The notes under the pieces were generated by a model. The model did no database searches, was not told the DNA's origin, and worked only from the letters and a program-made list of their open reading frames with translations. Shown here piece by piece: positions 21,265 to 30,773 of a stretch of DNA of 64,000 nucleotides. The stretch comes from Coleophoma eucalyptorum (Eukaryota > Ascomycota > Leotiomycetes > Helotiales > Dermateaceae): positions 620,001 through 684,000 of the forward strand of contig JALRME010000007.1 in assembly GCA_026120035.1 (NCBI GenBank), written 5' to 3'. The position numbers and the translations under genes were made by a program. Numbering within the stretch: the first letter of the stretch is position 1; every line of letters begins with the position of its first letter.

Positions 21265-23493
21265 TCAGAGAGTAATTCTAATCTTGACTTTCTTGGCAGC
21301 TGGCGTTCCAGGATGGGTCTCGTCGTCAGCCTTTCTTTTGTTGCTATTCTGATCCCCTCCTGCACTAGCCTCTCCTGCGTCATTGACACCAGTGTTATTG
21401 CCATTGATGGCAACATCCACACCTTGATCGTCTCTAACTTGCTTGCCCACAGTTTGATTGTCCTCACCTTGATTGTCCTCACCTTGATTGTCCTCACCTT
21501 GATTGTCCTCACCTTGATTGTCCTCACCTTTATTATCCTCACCTAGATTGTCTTCACCTGAATTTTCAACACTTACTTGACCATCCTCTCCCTTAACGCG
21601 AGCCTTTGGCCGACTCCCCACCAACATACGGCCGAGTTTGCGCTGGAATGGCCCGCTGTGAACACTGATGCCCCAAGGTGTGTCTGAAACGTCTTCCAGA
21701 CCGTCAATATCCAGGCGACCATAGTTGCCTTCATAATCGCGTACGATCACAGGATTGGCCGATAGTTTAGAGATGAGAAGCACGATCTCATCCTTACAAA
21801 ATGCCACTTCGCCACCAGCTTCATCGATCGTGCAGTCGCGCATGACTCTTTTCATTGGAAGGACGTCGAGATCGATGGTTATATAATTTTTGTCTTCATG
21901 GTCCATTATTTTAGATTTAAGACCAGTCCTTGTCTTAATCCCATACTTGGCAGCAAGTAATTTGAGTAGGTCATCCGACCACTCATCATATCGACCATCG
22001 TTCCAATCATCTGGTCGTGCATATGGTAACGTTTCAATTCCCCATGGCGGTAAAAGAAGCTTTTGTAACATTCGAGGATGGAGGCTTCTTGGCTGCCCAC
22101 TGAAGTCGTGTACACTACGGTAGCCATTGCCTTGATTCACCACATTGTCATGCATGAATTTGCAAGGGATGTCAGGGAACCCTGGCAATGGAGGCGCCTT
22201 TTCTCCTGAAATTACAGGATTGCCAACTTTGTCGGTTGGCCCGACGGTTCGAAGGATGTTGAAGGGGAACTCTTCAGGTTCGGGGAGCTCAAAAGGAGGA
22301 TATACTTTAGTTCCTACGTAACTTCCATTTCTATAGGTGACACTACTATTTGCTGCAACTTGGATCCGTTGCAGCAAGTTTTCTGGCACAAGTCCAGGAT
22401 TAGTATCTCGACCGCTGAGAGCGACAAAGTGCCATCCATCAGGAACATCCAGGTCGTCTGGCACCTTTACATCCCGCACAAAAGCACCACGGGACACGCT
22501 GATTTGGCGTCGCCCATTATCGACAAAATTGTCCGTCACTCTCCAAACGCCACCATTAGCATCATCTATGGCGGCTTTCAACAATCCTACGCCATTGATA
22601 TTCAGTGCATGGTTGGCACGTCCCCGGCCAAGTGAGAAGCCTTCGTAATGCCCTATAGGCAACCTGTCGTCGCTTAAACCAAGTGCTCTACCCATACTCT
22701 CGGCACCATCTGCGTATACCCAGATTACTGGTCGACCACCGAACTCAAAATCGGGGTCCATTGAAGATGCCGTTGTAGCTATGCTCCGTTGCACATTTTG
22801 ATACCGGTCCAGTACTTGGTATCCTTGGCTCAAAATGCCCAGCACGTAATCAGTGCCTAAATCCTCATTGATAATATCGACGAAGATTTGGAGCTGTTGT
22901 CTGGAGAGGTTATTTTCCCGGTAAATCTCATTCATATGCCTCTGAATATTCCGACGCCGGTTGGCAGACCAATCACGCTCATCTCTGGCCACAGCCTCCA
23001 GTCTTTCTCGGACCTTTTCACACCTCTGCCGATATTGGTGAGTATGAACTAGAGCAGCAATGCGGTTTCCAGTCCAATGCTGAGTTCTGTCGTTGTCATT
23101 AGGGCTGTTCATAGCTTGGGCAGCTCTTAGGCTTATTGCTATGGCGTTGGCACCGCACAGCAAACCTTCGCCACTAGTGAACTGGGCATCAAAGCCCATG
23201 GCAAAATAAGGGAGCAGGGCATTGTCCCAGTCTGTGTTCCCAGACCAAGTTGATCCCCAAGTGGTACATGTTGACCCATTCTTGGTCTGAGTGATACCTT
23301 GCTGCTTTGTAGCACCGGCCTTTTCGGTTTTACCACTTTGAGCAGGAGCAGCAGGAGTAGCAGGAGCAGCTTTGTTCCTAGCTTTAGCCGCTGCAATAGT
23401 TTCAGCAGCGAGAATTCTCTTCTCCTTCATGGCGAGAGAATTCCTGGGGGAGTTTTGATTGTTTTCATTATTTGTGGCCTTCTTTGGCGGCAT
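21265..23493 (-). CDS. unrecognised protein with GEDNQ repeats; possible cysteine-peptidase-like fold
   Basis: An uninterrupted frame of 742 residues from ATG 23493 (MPPKKATNNE); the frame is open 33 codons further back. The first 70 residues are Ala/Lys-rich and charged. The body (about 90-620) is well-mixed and globular-looking. GEGLLCGANAIAISL around Cys113 and IGHYEGF around His282, after a hydrophobic strand (PVIWVY), are arranged like the Cys and His boxes of OTU-type or related papain-fold peptidases. That is a weak resemblance, not an identification. The tail holds seven GEDN(Q/K/L) pentapeptides and ends with two basic clusters (KRK and KKVK) spaced like a bipartite nuclear signal. 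I do not recognise the family. Neighbours are PLC and ISN1, with no functional hint. Confidence 0.7.
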   Translation of the reverse strand: MPPKKATNNENNQNSPRNSLAMKEKRILAAETIAAAKARNKAAPATPAAPAQSGKTEKAGATKQQGITQTKNGSTCTTWGSTWSGNTDWDNALLPYFAMGFDAQFTSGEGLLCGANAIAISLRAAQAMNSPNDNDRTQHWTGNRIAALVHTHQYRQRCEKVRERLEAVARDERDWSANRRRNIQRHMNEIYRENNLSRQQLQIFVDIINEDLGTDYVLGILSQGYQVLDRYQNVQRSIATTASSMDPDFEFGGRPVIWVYADGAESMGRALGLSDDRLPIGHYEGFSLGRGRANHALNINGVGLLKAAIDDANGGVWRVTDNFVDNGRRQISVSRGAFVRDVKVPDDLDVPDGWHFVALSGRDTNPGLVPENLLQRIQVAANSSVTYRNGSYVGTKVYPPFELPEPEEFPFNILRTVGPTDKVGNPVISGEKAPPLPGFPDIPCKFMHDNVVNQGNGYRSVHDFSGQPRSLHPRMLQKLLLPPWGIETLPYARPDDWNDGRYDEWSDDLLKLLAAKYGIKTRTGLKSKIMDHEDKNYITIDLDVLPMKRVMRDCTIDEAGGEVAFCKDEIVLLISKLSANPVIVRDYEGNYGRLDIDGLEDVSDTPWGISVHSGPFQRKLGRMLVGSRPKARVKGEDGQVSVENSGEDNLGEDNKGEDNQGEDNQGEDNQGEDNQGEDNQTVGKQVRDDQGVDVAINGNNTGVNDAGEASAGGDQNSNKRKADDETHPGTPAAKKVKIRITL
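21454..21558 (+). repeat. 15-bp tandem repeat coding for GEDNQ units
   Basis: Seven 15-bp units in a row: five identical (21454-21528) and two diverged (21529-21543 and 21544-21558). On the minus strand they code for five GEDNQ, one GEDNK and one GEDNL. The identity of five copies at DNA level points to recent expansion. Confidence 0.95.
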
Positions 23494-24525
23494 CTCGATT
23501 GATGTGATTACCTGTTTAGATGAAAGAACCTTCCGAATTGGCTCGGAACTGGAATTGCTTGAAAAATTTTCGAGCCAGAGTATGAAAGCCAAGAGTAGAT
23601 GATTGAGTATTCAAGATAGAAGGAGAGATGATAGTCAGACGAGGGAATATCAGGGTGGGAACGAGGAGCAAATAAGTTGGTACAAAGTACGAGAGCCATT
23701 GAGGTAGCAAGCACGACTCCAGACGAAAAGAACAAAGAAAGAGATAAAATTGTGGTTTTTCGAACGGGAGCAGATTTCTTGGTGGCATTCAACTGATGGA
23801 GTTCTTTGTCATTGTCGACGGATTAAGGCAATATTAAGTGACCACCAATTCGATGCAAGTCTTTCTATGGAAGAACTGAAACCGATTCTGTGAATGTAAA
23901 GTGCTTTTTTCTTGGTACTTTGATTTTTTAAGGGCCCGGAGAGCTTGCAGTATATGTTTTGGCCAAGCATTAACACTCGATGCATAAATGTAGGCTGTCA
24001 ATGCTGATTGCGAAATGTCTTAGCTGCTTCAAAAAATATATAAGTTTGGTAATATTTAGAAAGAATTGGTACTAAAATATATCTTCCGGATTGAGGATCA
24101 ATTGAGTCCAATAACCTACAAATTCTGCAAAAAACGAAAGCCTGCCTGCATAGCGCATTTGGATTTAGGATTGTTTCAGTTTGGCCTGTTCATGTCAAGC
24201 TTCGACCACTTGATATTTAACGAGCCTGAAAGTATATTATACTTTGAAAATGAACGACACTGATGCTGAATCTTCATGTCCACGGCGCGCTTTGCAGTAT
24301 CTGCAGCCCAAATAGATTGCCATTACTGGGTTCTAACAACTTTGCTAGACCCACGGTAATGACGGCATCAGTGAAATCGCATATACCAAGGAAATAGAGA
24401 AAGAGCAAAGCATAAGCAAAGCAAATCATGATTTCAATGCACTTATCCATAGTTTGTCCTCCAGCTCCAAACACCATTTAAACACGACCCAAACACGACC
24501 CAAACACCCATGCCATATAAACCAA
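23494..24525. other. intergenic
   Basis: Spacer of 1.03 kb, upstream of the repeat protein and downstream of ISN1. The minus-strand ORFs near 23508-23792 overlap the putative leader and are hydrophobic and low-complexity; an upstream exon of the repeat protein cannot be excluded. A short imperfect direct repeat (AAACACGACCC twice, then AAACACCC) lies at about 24479-24507. Confidence 0.5.
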
Positions 24526-26139
24526 TCATTTCTCTTTCTTTGCCCTGACAGCAATCATCTCAACTAATTCGTCCAGCAACTCCACAGTCTCAGCTGGACT
24601 TGCAATCCAAGCAGTGGTACCAACAACTCTTGCCTTGAAGTCGTTTGCACCTGCACTGAGGAATTGATCTCCAACATGCAAGGTTCTATCCCCTCTAATC
24701 GTGCCGCCCTCATTCGGTGACGAGGAGCCAAAGTATTTCTGGCACACCAAAACTCCCCAGCTCTTATCTCCAATATCTACAAAGACATCATTTCCACCGT
24801 TGAAGGCACAGAACGGTAATGTTTGACCGACTTCACTCATCTCTAGCTTCTTCTGCACCACAAGAACAGTTTCCTCTAATGACTCCCGAGGAAAGCGTGA
24901 TCCAGGAACGGATGGGATAATCCCTACGGCTCGCTCTTTTCTTAAAATAGTTGCATTGAGACTGAGATTGGCTACACATTCCCGCAAAGAGGACTCTGCT
25001 AGATCCAAAAGGGTTGAGATGGTCGGTTGAGTCCAGGTAGACATAGACGGGAGAATCCAAGTCCTGCGAGGAAGATGTTGAAGTAGATATGGTGCTGTCG
25101 GGTCGAAGATAAAAAGGAAGTTGGATTCTCCACCTATTAAAGTCAGCAATTGAAAACCAAATTATACTGAATGCAGAGCTGATCTCAGATTGTAGTACCC
25201 ATAATTATTAGATTCTTCTTCTGGGTTGAAGTGAGCGCCGTCGAGTCTTTCACAGCCTCAAGTAGACCATGCAATCTTTGATAGTATTTTTCTTCTTCAG
25301 TATAACCTGCTGCAGTCACGATACCGATTTTAGTGTTGTGGCTCATGAGAACTAGGTTTATCTCATCAGTATATATGTAACCATGGTAACAGAGGTGGAT
25401 GAGTACATATAATCCGCTCAATGACAGGATTGGTTGCTTCTAAGCTCATCCCATCGTCATAACTAATTTTGGTTAGAATTCGTGGCAAGCTTACGAGCCA
25501 TGACATGGCTTACAGTGTAACATCACCATCAAACGTTGCCAAATCAATTTGACCGGCCATGGTTGCTCCCATTAGCTGAGCCGTATTGAGAATAAGTCTA
25601 ATATCGTTGAAGGATGGAGGAACAAAGCGACGAGACGAGATAAAGCGCTTTTTGTCTTGATATCTAAAAGCGTCCGCGAGTGGCAATCGAGTGAAGAATG
25701 TACCAATACTTGGCACGAGCAGCTTAAGCTTTGATTGTCCTTGAAGCCCAACTTTTTGGTGCGCAACTATCCAGTCTGGTGAGCAATAATCTAGAGGCTA
25801 TAAACCTAGTAGCTTACTGTGATCATCGATCATGTCTTCAACATCTTGCATGATTTCAGCATATCTTCGGTGTGCCTCTTCGGCCATCTGACGGACGGTT
25901 CCATCACGAGTTTCAAAGACACCAGTAGGTTGTGAATTCAGGACAAATGGTACTGCCAGCAATCCCTTGATCCATTCTACAGATTTATTAGTGGATTCAT
26001 CATGGAGTATCAAGATAGAGGATTGTCTGGGCCAGGCGGTGAGGGTTGTAATCATGAGCCTCGGTAGAAGAAGCTTACCTATGAATTGATCACGGCGGTG
26101 CGTTTTCAAAGCATACTCGACTCTATATCTGGTCGTCAT
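24526..26139 (-). CDS. isn1: IMP-specific 5'-nucleotidase (Isn1)
   Basis: A cytosolic HAD-like phosphatase that converts IMP to inosine in purine turnover. Six exons in reading order: 26139-26079, 25976-25818, 25775-25514, 25462-25407, 25351-25199 and 25133-24526, giving 432 residues, close to the usual 430-450. Junctions restore family-like protein throughout: FI-E-WIKGLLAVPF, DDH-N-WIVAHQKVGL, DVT-L-YDDGMSLE and RII-F-LMSHNTKIGIV. The catalytic DxD signature is FDGDVTLYDDG, followed by IGIVTAAGYTEE and IMGGGESNFLF. The C-terminal FNGGNDVFVDIGDKSWGV is typical. The start at 26139 (MTTRYRVEYAL) matches the family N-terminus, although the frame is open further upstream. It is divergent from the O-methyltransferase at 26668. 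Confidence 0.93.
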
Positions 26140-26667
26140 CTTCGCAAATCCTATATCGGTCAAGTATACAGTGAACTGCTGCTTCGATAAGTTCAGCACT
26201 GAAGAAGCACCAGGGACACTGGCCACGGATCGAAGACGATGAGACACTTGGCAAGGTGACAAATGAGAGTGGTTGTGGATCGGTTCTTTGGAATGGCTTG
26301 GTTGGACCAGTAAACCAGTCGCTCTTTCAGCCAGATGGAATCAATCGATTGCGTGTGAGTACGATTACAGCATGTATTGTGTGTAAGGTAGTTGTTGACG
26401 ATTGATCCAAGAGGAATGGAGGTGTGAAGCAGGTACGTTACAGCATCGGGACTCGCCGCGCAGCTGATCCCTGTCTACCCCATACTCACATCCATTTCTC
26501 GCATGCCGACATCGTATTCCGTACTACGGAGTAAAGTTAAGTACTCCTCTTTCACTGAGTAACCCAACGTCACCCGAACTCGACACACTCACCATCATCC
26601 ATCCTTCCTTTATCAAGTCACAATTTGTTAAAGGTGTTGCCCTGAATCCCGATCTTCTACGCCCAAA
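26140..26667. promoter_or_regulatory. divergent promoter of isn1 and an O-methyltransferase gene
   Basis: This 0.53-kb region lies between two divergent starts. It contains an inverted repeat TCCGTACTACGGA at 26518-26530, which includes CCG-N5-CGG, the half-site type bound by Zn2Cys6 regulators. It overlaps the word TACGGAGTA seen also at 3917. Binding is inference only. Confidence 0.4.
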
Positions 26668-27740
26668 ATGAAGGAAAACTATACATCACTCTACCCAAAC
26701 GAGCAAGTAGCCACTGCGGTGGGCGACTATGCATTCAAGCACTCAACAGCGCTGCCAAAGCACATCACGGAATACCATACCCAAGGGTCTAATCATGAGA
26801 AGGCTAATTATATGATCAGTCCATTGCAGGCCCAGTTCCAGCTCTGGATGGCGAAAGCACTGGGCGCCAAGAGAAGTAAGTCATAGTGATCATCTGACCT
26901 GTTTTCTCGTGGGTTTGTGTTTGCCCCCTCGAACGAAACCACTTTGTTTTATTCTTCTATGTGATCCAAATATCACTTGGCAATTTGTTTTCTACATCCT
27001 CTACTGTAGATTCCTATTGCTAGTTTTGAATTTATATCACATGACCATATCGAGGGCTTACAGTTAGACACAAGCAAGCAAGTACCGCACTGCAGCTAAC
27101 TTGGCATGACCCAGTTCTTGAAATCGGCGTTTTCATCGGTTTCAGTACTATGGCATGGTCTGAAGCTGTAGGACCTAACGGGCATGTAACGGGTCTGGAA
27201 TTTTCACCAGAATACGGTTTGTCTATCCCAGCCGATCCCCAAAATGGCCATTACCCAAGACATGCAGAGGCTAACATGAACTTACTATTCCATCCAGCTG
27301 CGGAAGCCCAAAGAGCATGGTCCACTCAGAACCTCTCCAACATCGAGGTCATTGTCGGGGACGCAAAAGAATCTCTGCAAACGTTGTCAAATACGCTTAC
27401 AGAGCCCTATGATCTAATCTTTATAGACGCCGACAAAATCTCCTACCCAACCTACCTGTCAATAATTCTCTCATCATCTCAATCCTCCTCTGAGAAGCGT
27501 CTTCTCAAGAAGGGCGGCGTGATAATCGCTGATAATATTTTGCGGCGAGGACTCATTGCTGATTCAAGTGAGGCGAATCCCCACCGTGAGAAATTGATGA
27601 AGCTTGATGGTGGACTCTGGAGGAGTGGTGATATGGAGGCGTTGGATAAGTTTAATAAGGAGATGGTGGAGAATGAGCGGCTGGAGACTTTCTTGATGCC
27701 TATGTTTGATGGGCTAGGGATGGCGAGGTTGATTGATTAG
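26668..27740 (+). CDS. class I O-methyltransferase (caffeoyl-CoA/catechol type)
   Basis: A SAM-dependent, metal-using methyltransferase; the substrate is unknown. Exons are 26668-26875 and 27115-27740 (277 residues). The 239-nt intron is set by frame, by a CTAAC branch site at 27096-27100 and by the junction, which rebuilds the classic motif I as LGAKR-I-LEIGVFIGFS. An earlier acceptor at 27063 is also in frame but would insert 17 foreign residues before that motif. Motifs seen are MISPLQAQFQLWMAKALGAK, VIVGDAKESL, YDLIFIDADK (metal ligand aspartates) and KKGGVIIADNIL. The length is slightly above the family norm, with an insertion between motifs I and II (YGLSIPADPQNGHYPRH). Confidence 0.9.
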
Positions 27741-27833
27741 ATGGATTAGAGATTTGATATGATAGTACGGTGTTGATAGATTGATCGGATTAAAAAGCTT
27801 TTAGATTTAGGCTGTTGTACGTCCTTTAGTCCT

Positions 27834-29905
27834 TTAATCGCTCATAGAATCATTCTTAGCGGCGATCCATTTCCCAGCTTCCTCCACCACATCATCAAGT
27901 GATCTTATAACTTCTTCAATATCGCCATTTGCCTTCAGATTCTTGCAGTTCCAATCAAACAAACCCTCACCGAGTATAAGTTTTCTAGTGGCCTTCCCCG
28001 TATCAGCACCACTCAACCACTCCCATCTCACCTCTAGTTTCTCTCCATCTTTCATATCGAAGCATAATTGCTTACTACGGCCCTTCCCGTCGAAACTCTT
28101 GCGAAGCACATTTGCCTGGCTGGTTGCGTACCAACCAGCCTTACCAGCAGCTTCGACAGATGTCTCATCGCTGCTCTCGGCTACGAACGCTGTCGCGAGA
28201 CCACAACTAACAACCCAGTAGACGAAGTCTTTCACTTCTTCAACATTGTGGAGAGCGGGAGGGGCTTTGAAAGTCTCTGGCAATGGTGACGGAGTTGAGA
28301 TGGATGGTAGGTGTATTGTGCCAGCCATTCCCCCTTGATGGGGATTGCCAAGTAGATACTGTGCAGTACAAGATTTGATGGTCAGTGTAAGAGAAGGTGT
28401 TAGCGTAAGTGTTGTCGTAACTTCCAAGCGATCTAATAGAGTCATGATAATGTTCTCAGCGGCTGTTAACTCGTTAGTTGTACCAGCCGAGGCGCTGATG
28501 ATCGTATAGCTTGGCGCCGGGCTTAAGCCAGTTGATTGCAAAGTCTTGCAAATTGAAGAGAACAACGCATTGAGTGAGGACAAGGACTCTTGGTGAGACA
28601 GCCGTGTGATGATTGGTCGAAGGAGATCGTATGGAGGATTGGGTCGCTTCAGCGCTGAAATTGGCGGTTGAGGCTTGATACGACGACGATACTTTTTGCG
28701 ATGGGTGTAACCAAGGAGGATTTTGAGAACCAGAGAAAGGCCTTCTGCAAGGTTGTTATCGATACCAGATTTTGCTGAGATCGCCTCCTCCGCAGGAACA
28801 AGGTCCAGAACCATTGTTTTCGATGGAGATATTGGGCATGTTATCATCGTTTCGTGGGCCCTGACTCCATATGATGCCAGGGTTCGAGATTCTCGGTTGA
28901 GCTCTTGCCAAAGCTCTTCATTAAAAATTGTGTTCCTTGCTTGCAATATAAAATCTTCAATTGCGGCATCTTCTGGCACTGCGGTGGCCAAAGATGTTTC
29001 CCCAGTCTCGACACCATTTGTCCTTACGCGCACTCGCAATTGTTGTGGTCCTGAGCTTATTGCTCCCTGATCGAGATACACAGATCCATCGGGATTACGA
29101 CGCAATGCAGCAAGACTTCGATTTTTGAACGTTGGTGCAGCTTTGGAGGTTAGTGTCTTGTATGTGAAAAGTGAAACAAATGACAAACCTTCTGAAAATC
29201 CAATTCTGACCCCCAATGTATGTCTTTCCTGGGGTAATCGACATACTGCCCAGCCTTTTTCACTCACTGCAAGAACTTGTTCCCAATATTTCGTCTCGCT
29301 CTCGATCTCTTTCTCCAATCTTGTTGCAGAAGCAAGGATGGATTCAACAGATTTATTGATGTTCTGGATTTTCCAGCCCTTTGCAATGCGCATGTTGTCT
29401 TGCTTTTGAGCCTCACTGACTCGAGATGTCTGCACCTTATCAGCGCCCAAGGTGCCCATACCCACAGCATCGCGAATAATTGGTGATATTGTTAAACTGG
29501 CTTGGACGGGACTATCTTTGGACAGCAGAAGGGAGGCAAAGTCGAGGGCGAACCCTGTGGCTGTGTGCGCCTGTCTATGTGACCGTCAGTGGTTTTCCAT
29601 ACGAATACCGCTCTGAAGCCGTACTCAATCTGCATAATCATCTCTTCTCGCGCGGTCATCAATTCCTTCAGACGGTCGGGCTGCTCCTCCTCCTCTCCAT
29701 CACTAGATCCATTATCCTCCGCATCTGCACCGATACCAGCCTCAATCTGACGGATCTCTTCGCGCAAACTCTCTTCACTGACATTGCGGAAGTCACCTCG
29801 TTCGAAATTGATACGTGAGATCAGGGACGGCAGAGCATTGACACTGTTTTCTTCTGATGGCCAAGCCCGCAGAGAGATGGGGAACTGGTCGGGGATAGAG
29901 CCCAT
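27834..29905 (-). CDS. med17: Mediator complex subunit 17 (Med17/Srb4)
   Basis: A core subunit of the Mediator head module, needed for RNA polymerase II transcription in the nucleus. Exons are 29905-29625 and 29574-27834 (673 residues), with a 50-nt intron joining MIMQI-E-QAHTATGFALDFASLLL. Family landmarks are the N-terminal FPISLRAWP, an acidic stretch (SSDGEEEEQPDRLKEL), LLLSKDSPVQASLTISP with VGMGTLGADKVQ, then NKSVESILASATRLEKEIESE and the long C-terminal body. It ends convergently only 93 bases from the O-methyltransferase stop, so the two 3' UTRs probably overlap. Confidence 0.92.
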
Positions 29906-30773
29906 GATATTGAGTTGAGATCTTTTATATTGGCGTGCTTATAGAGGAGGTACGCGACCACCCTGACACATGTATGGTATTGTGTTTGAAGCCGAACTGC
30001 CTGCCAATGGCTTAGACGGAGCTTGTTGCTTCAGCGAGAAAGACAGAGCTTGGGTGTTTAGGTAAGGCACTATGGAGATCGTAGCCTCGCAGCATCCCGA
30101 GCTAGCGGGCGAGTCTATTGCGATGAACCCTATTCTCACAGCTCTCCGCCAGTTTCCAACTGACACTTTCCAATGTGCTATCTGAATTCTCTTGGCCCGA
30201 TCCTGGAGGCAAAACTCGCGGAGTCACATCATGTCGACGAAATGAGCTGTGACGCGGTGAGCTGTTCAACGTCATCTTGTTGGGCAAGTGGATTTTTGCG
30301 TCCCAAGAGTCCGAGGAGCGACCGATGGTTCTATTGTCTAAGGTAGAGGATCTTGCAGACGAGACGCAGCTAAAAAAAAACACTGGAAGCACCCAGGTAC
30401 AAAAAAGATGACAATAGCCAATGATACGTCATGTCCCGCGCAGCTTTCGGTCCCTTTGAGCTCATAGTGTTTCGCCCAGTCACTCCTTCGTACAGCCAAG
30501 TGCGGTGCTCTCTTATCGCTTCAGCGGTCTGATAAGGTGATTGACCTGACCTGCCCAGTGCTGCTCCACCGCGCCTTCTTTCGTTTTTTGAGATGTCATA
30601 GGGCAACGTTTGAAAAGCCTCTCCCTTCCTACCTGCTCGCTGCTTTCCTTCAAATACTTGACCCCGCCCTCCCTTAGCCTCTTTCCCTTGTTTTCTCAAT
30701 TCTGTGCTTCCTAAATTCTTCTTAACCCTCTCCCCTCCCTCCTCTCTAACGACTTCTCACAAAATTCATCAAA
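29906..30773. promoter_or_regulatory. divergent promoter of med17 and phosphofructokinase
   Basis: A 0.87-kb region between divergent starts. The 150 bases before the phosphofructokinase ATG are strongly pyrimidine-rich on the + strand, including an almost pure C/T run at about 30725-30748. This is common just upstream of highly expressed fungal glycolytic genes. No specific operator is assigned. Confidence 0.55.

Noticed and set aside
27064..27114. Earlier acceptor (27063) for the O-methyltransferase intron
   Set aside because: It keeps frame but inserts 17 residues before the SAM motif. The acceptor at 27114 follows a CTAAC branch site and restores KRILEIG.
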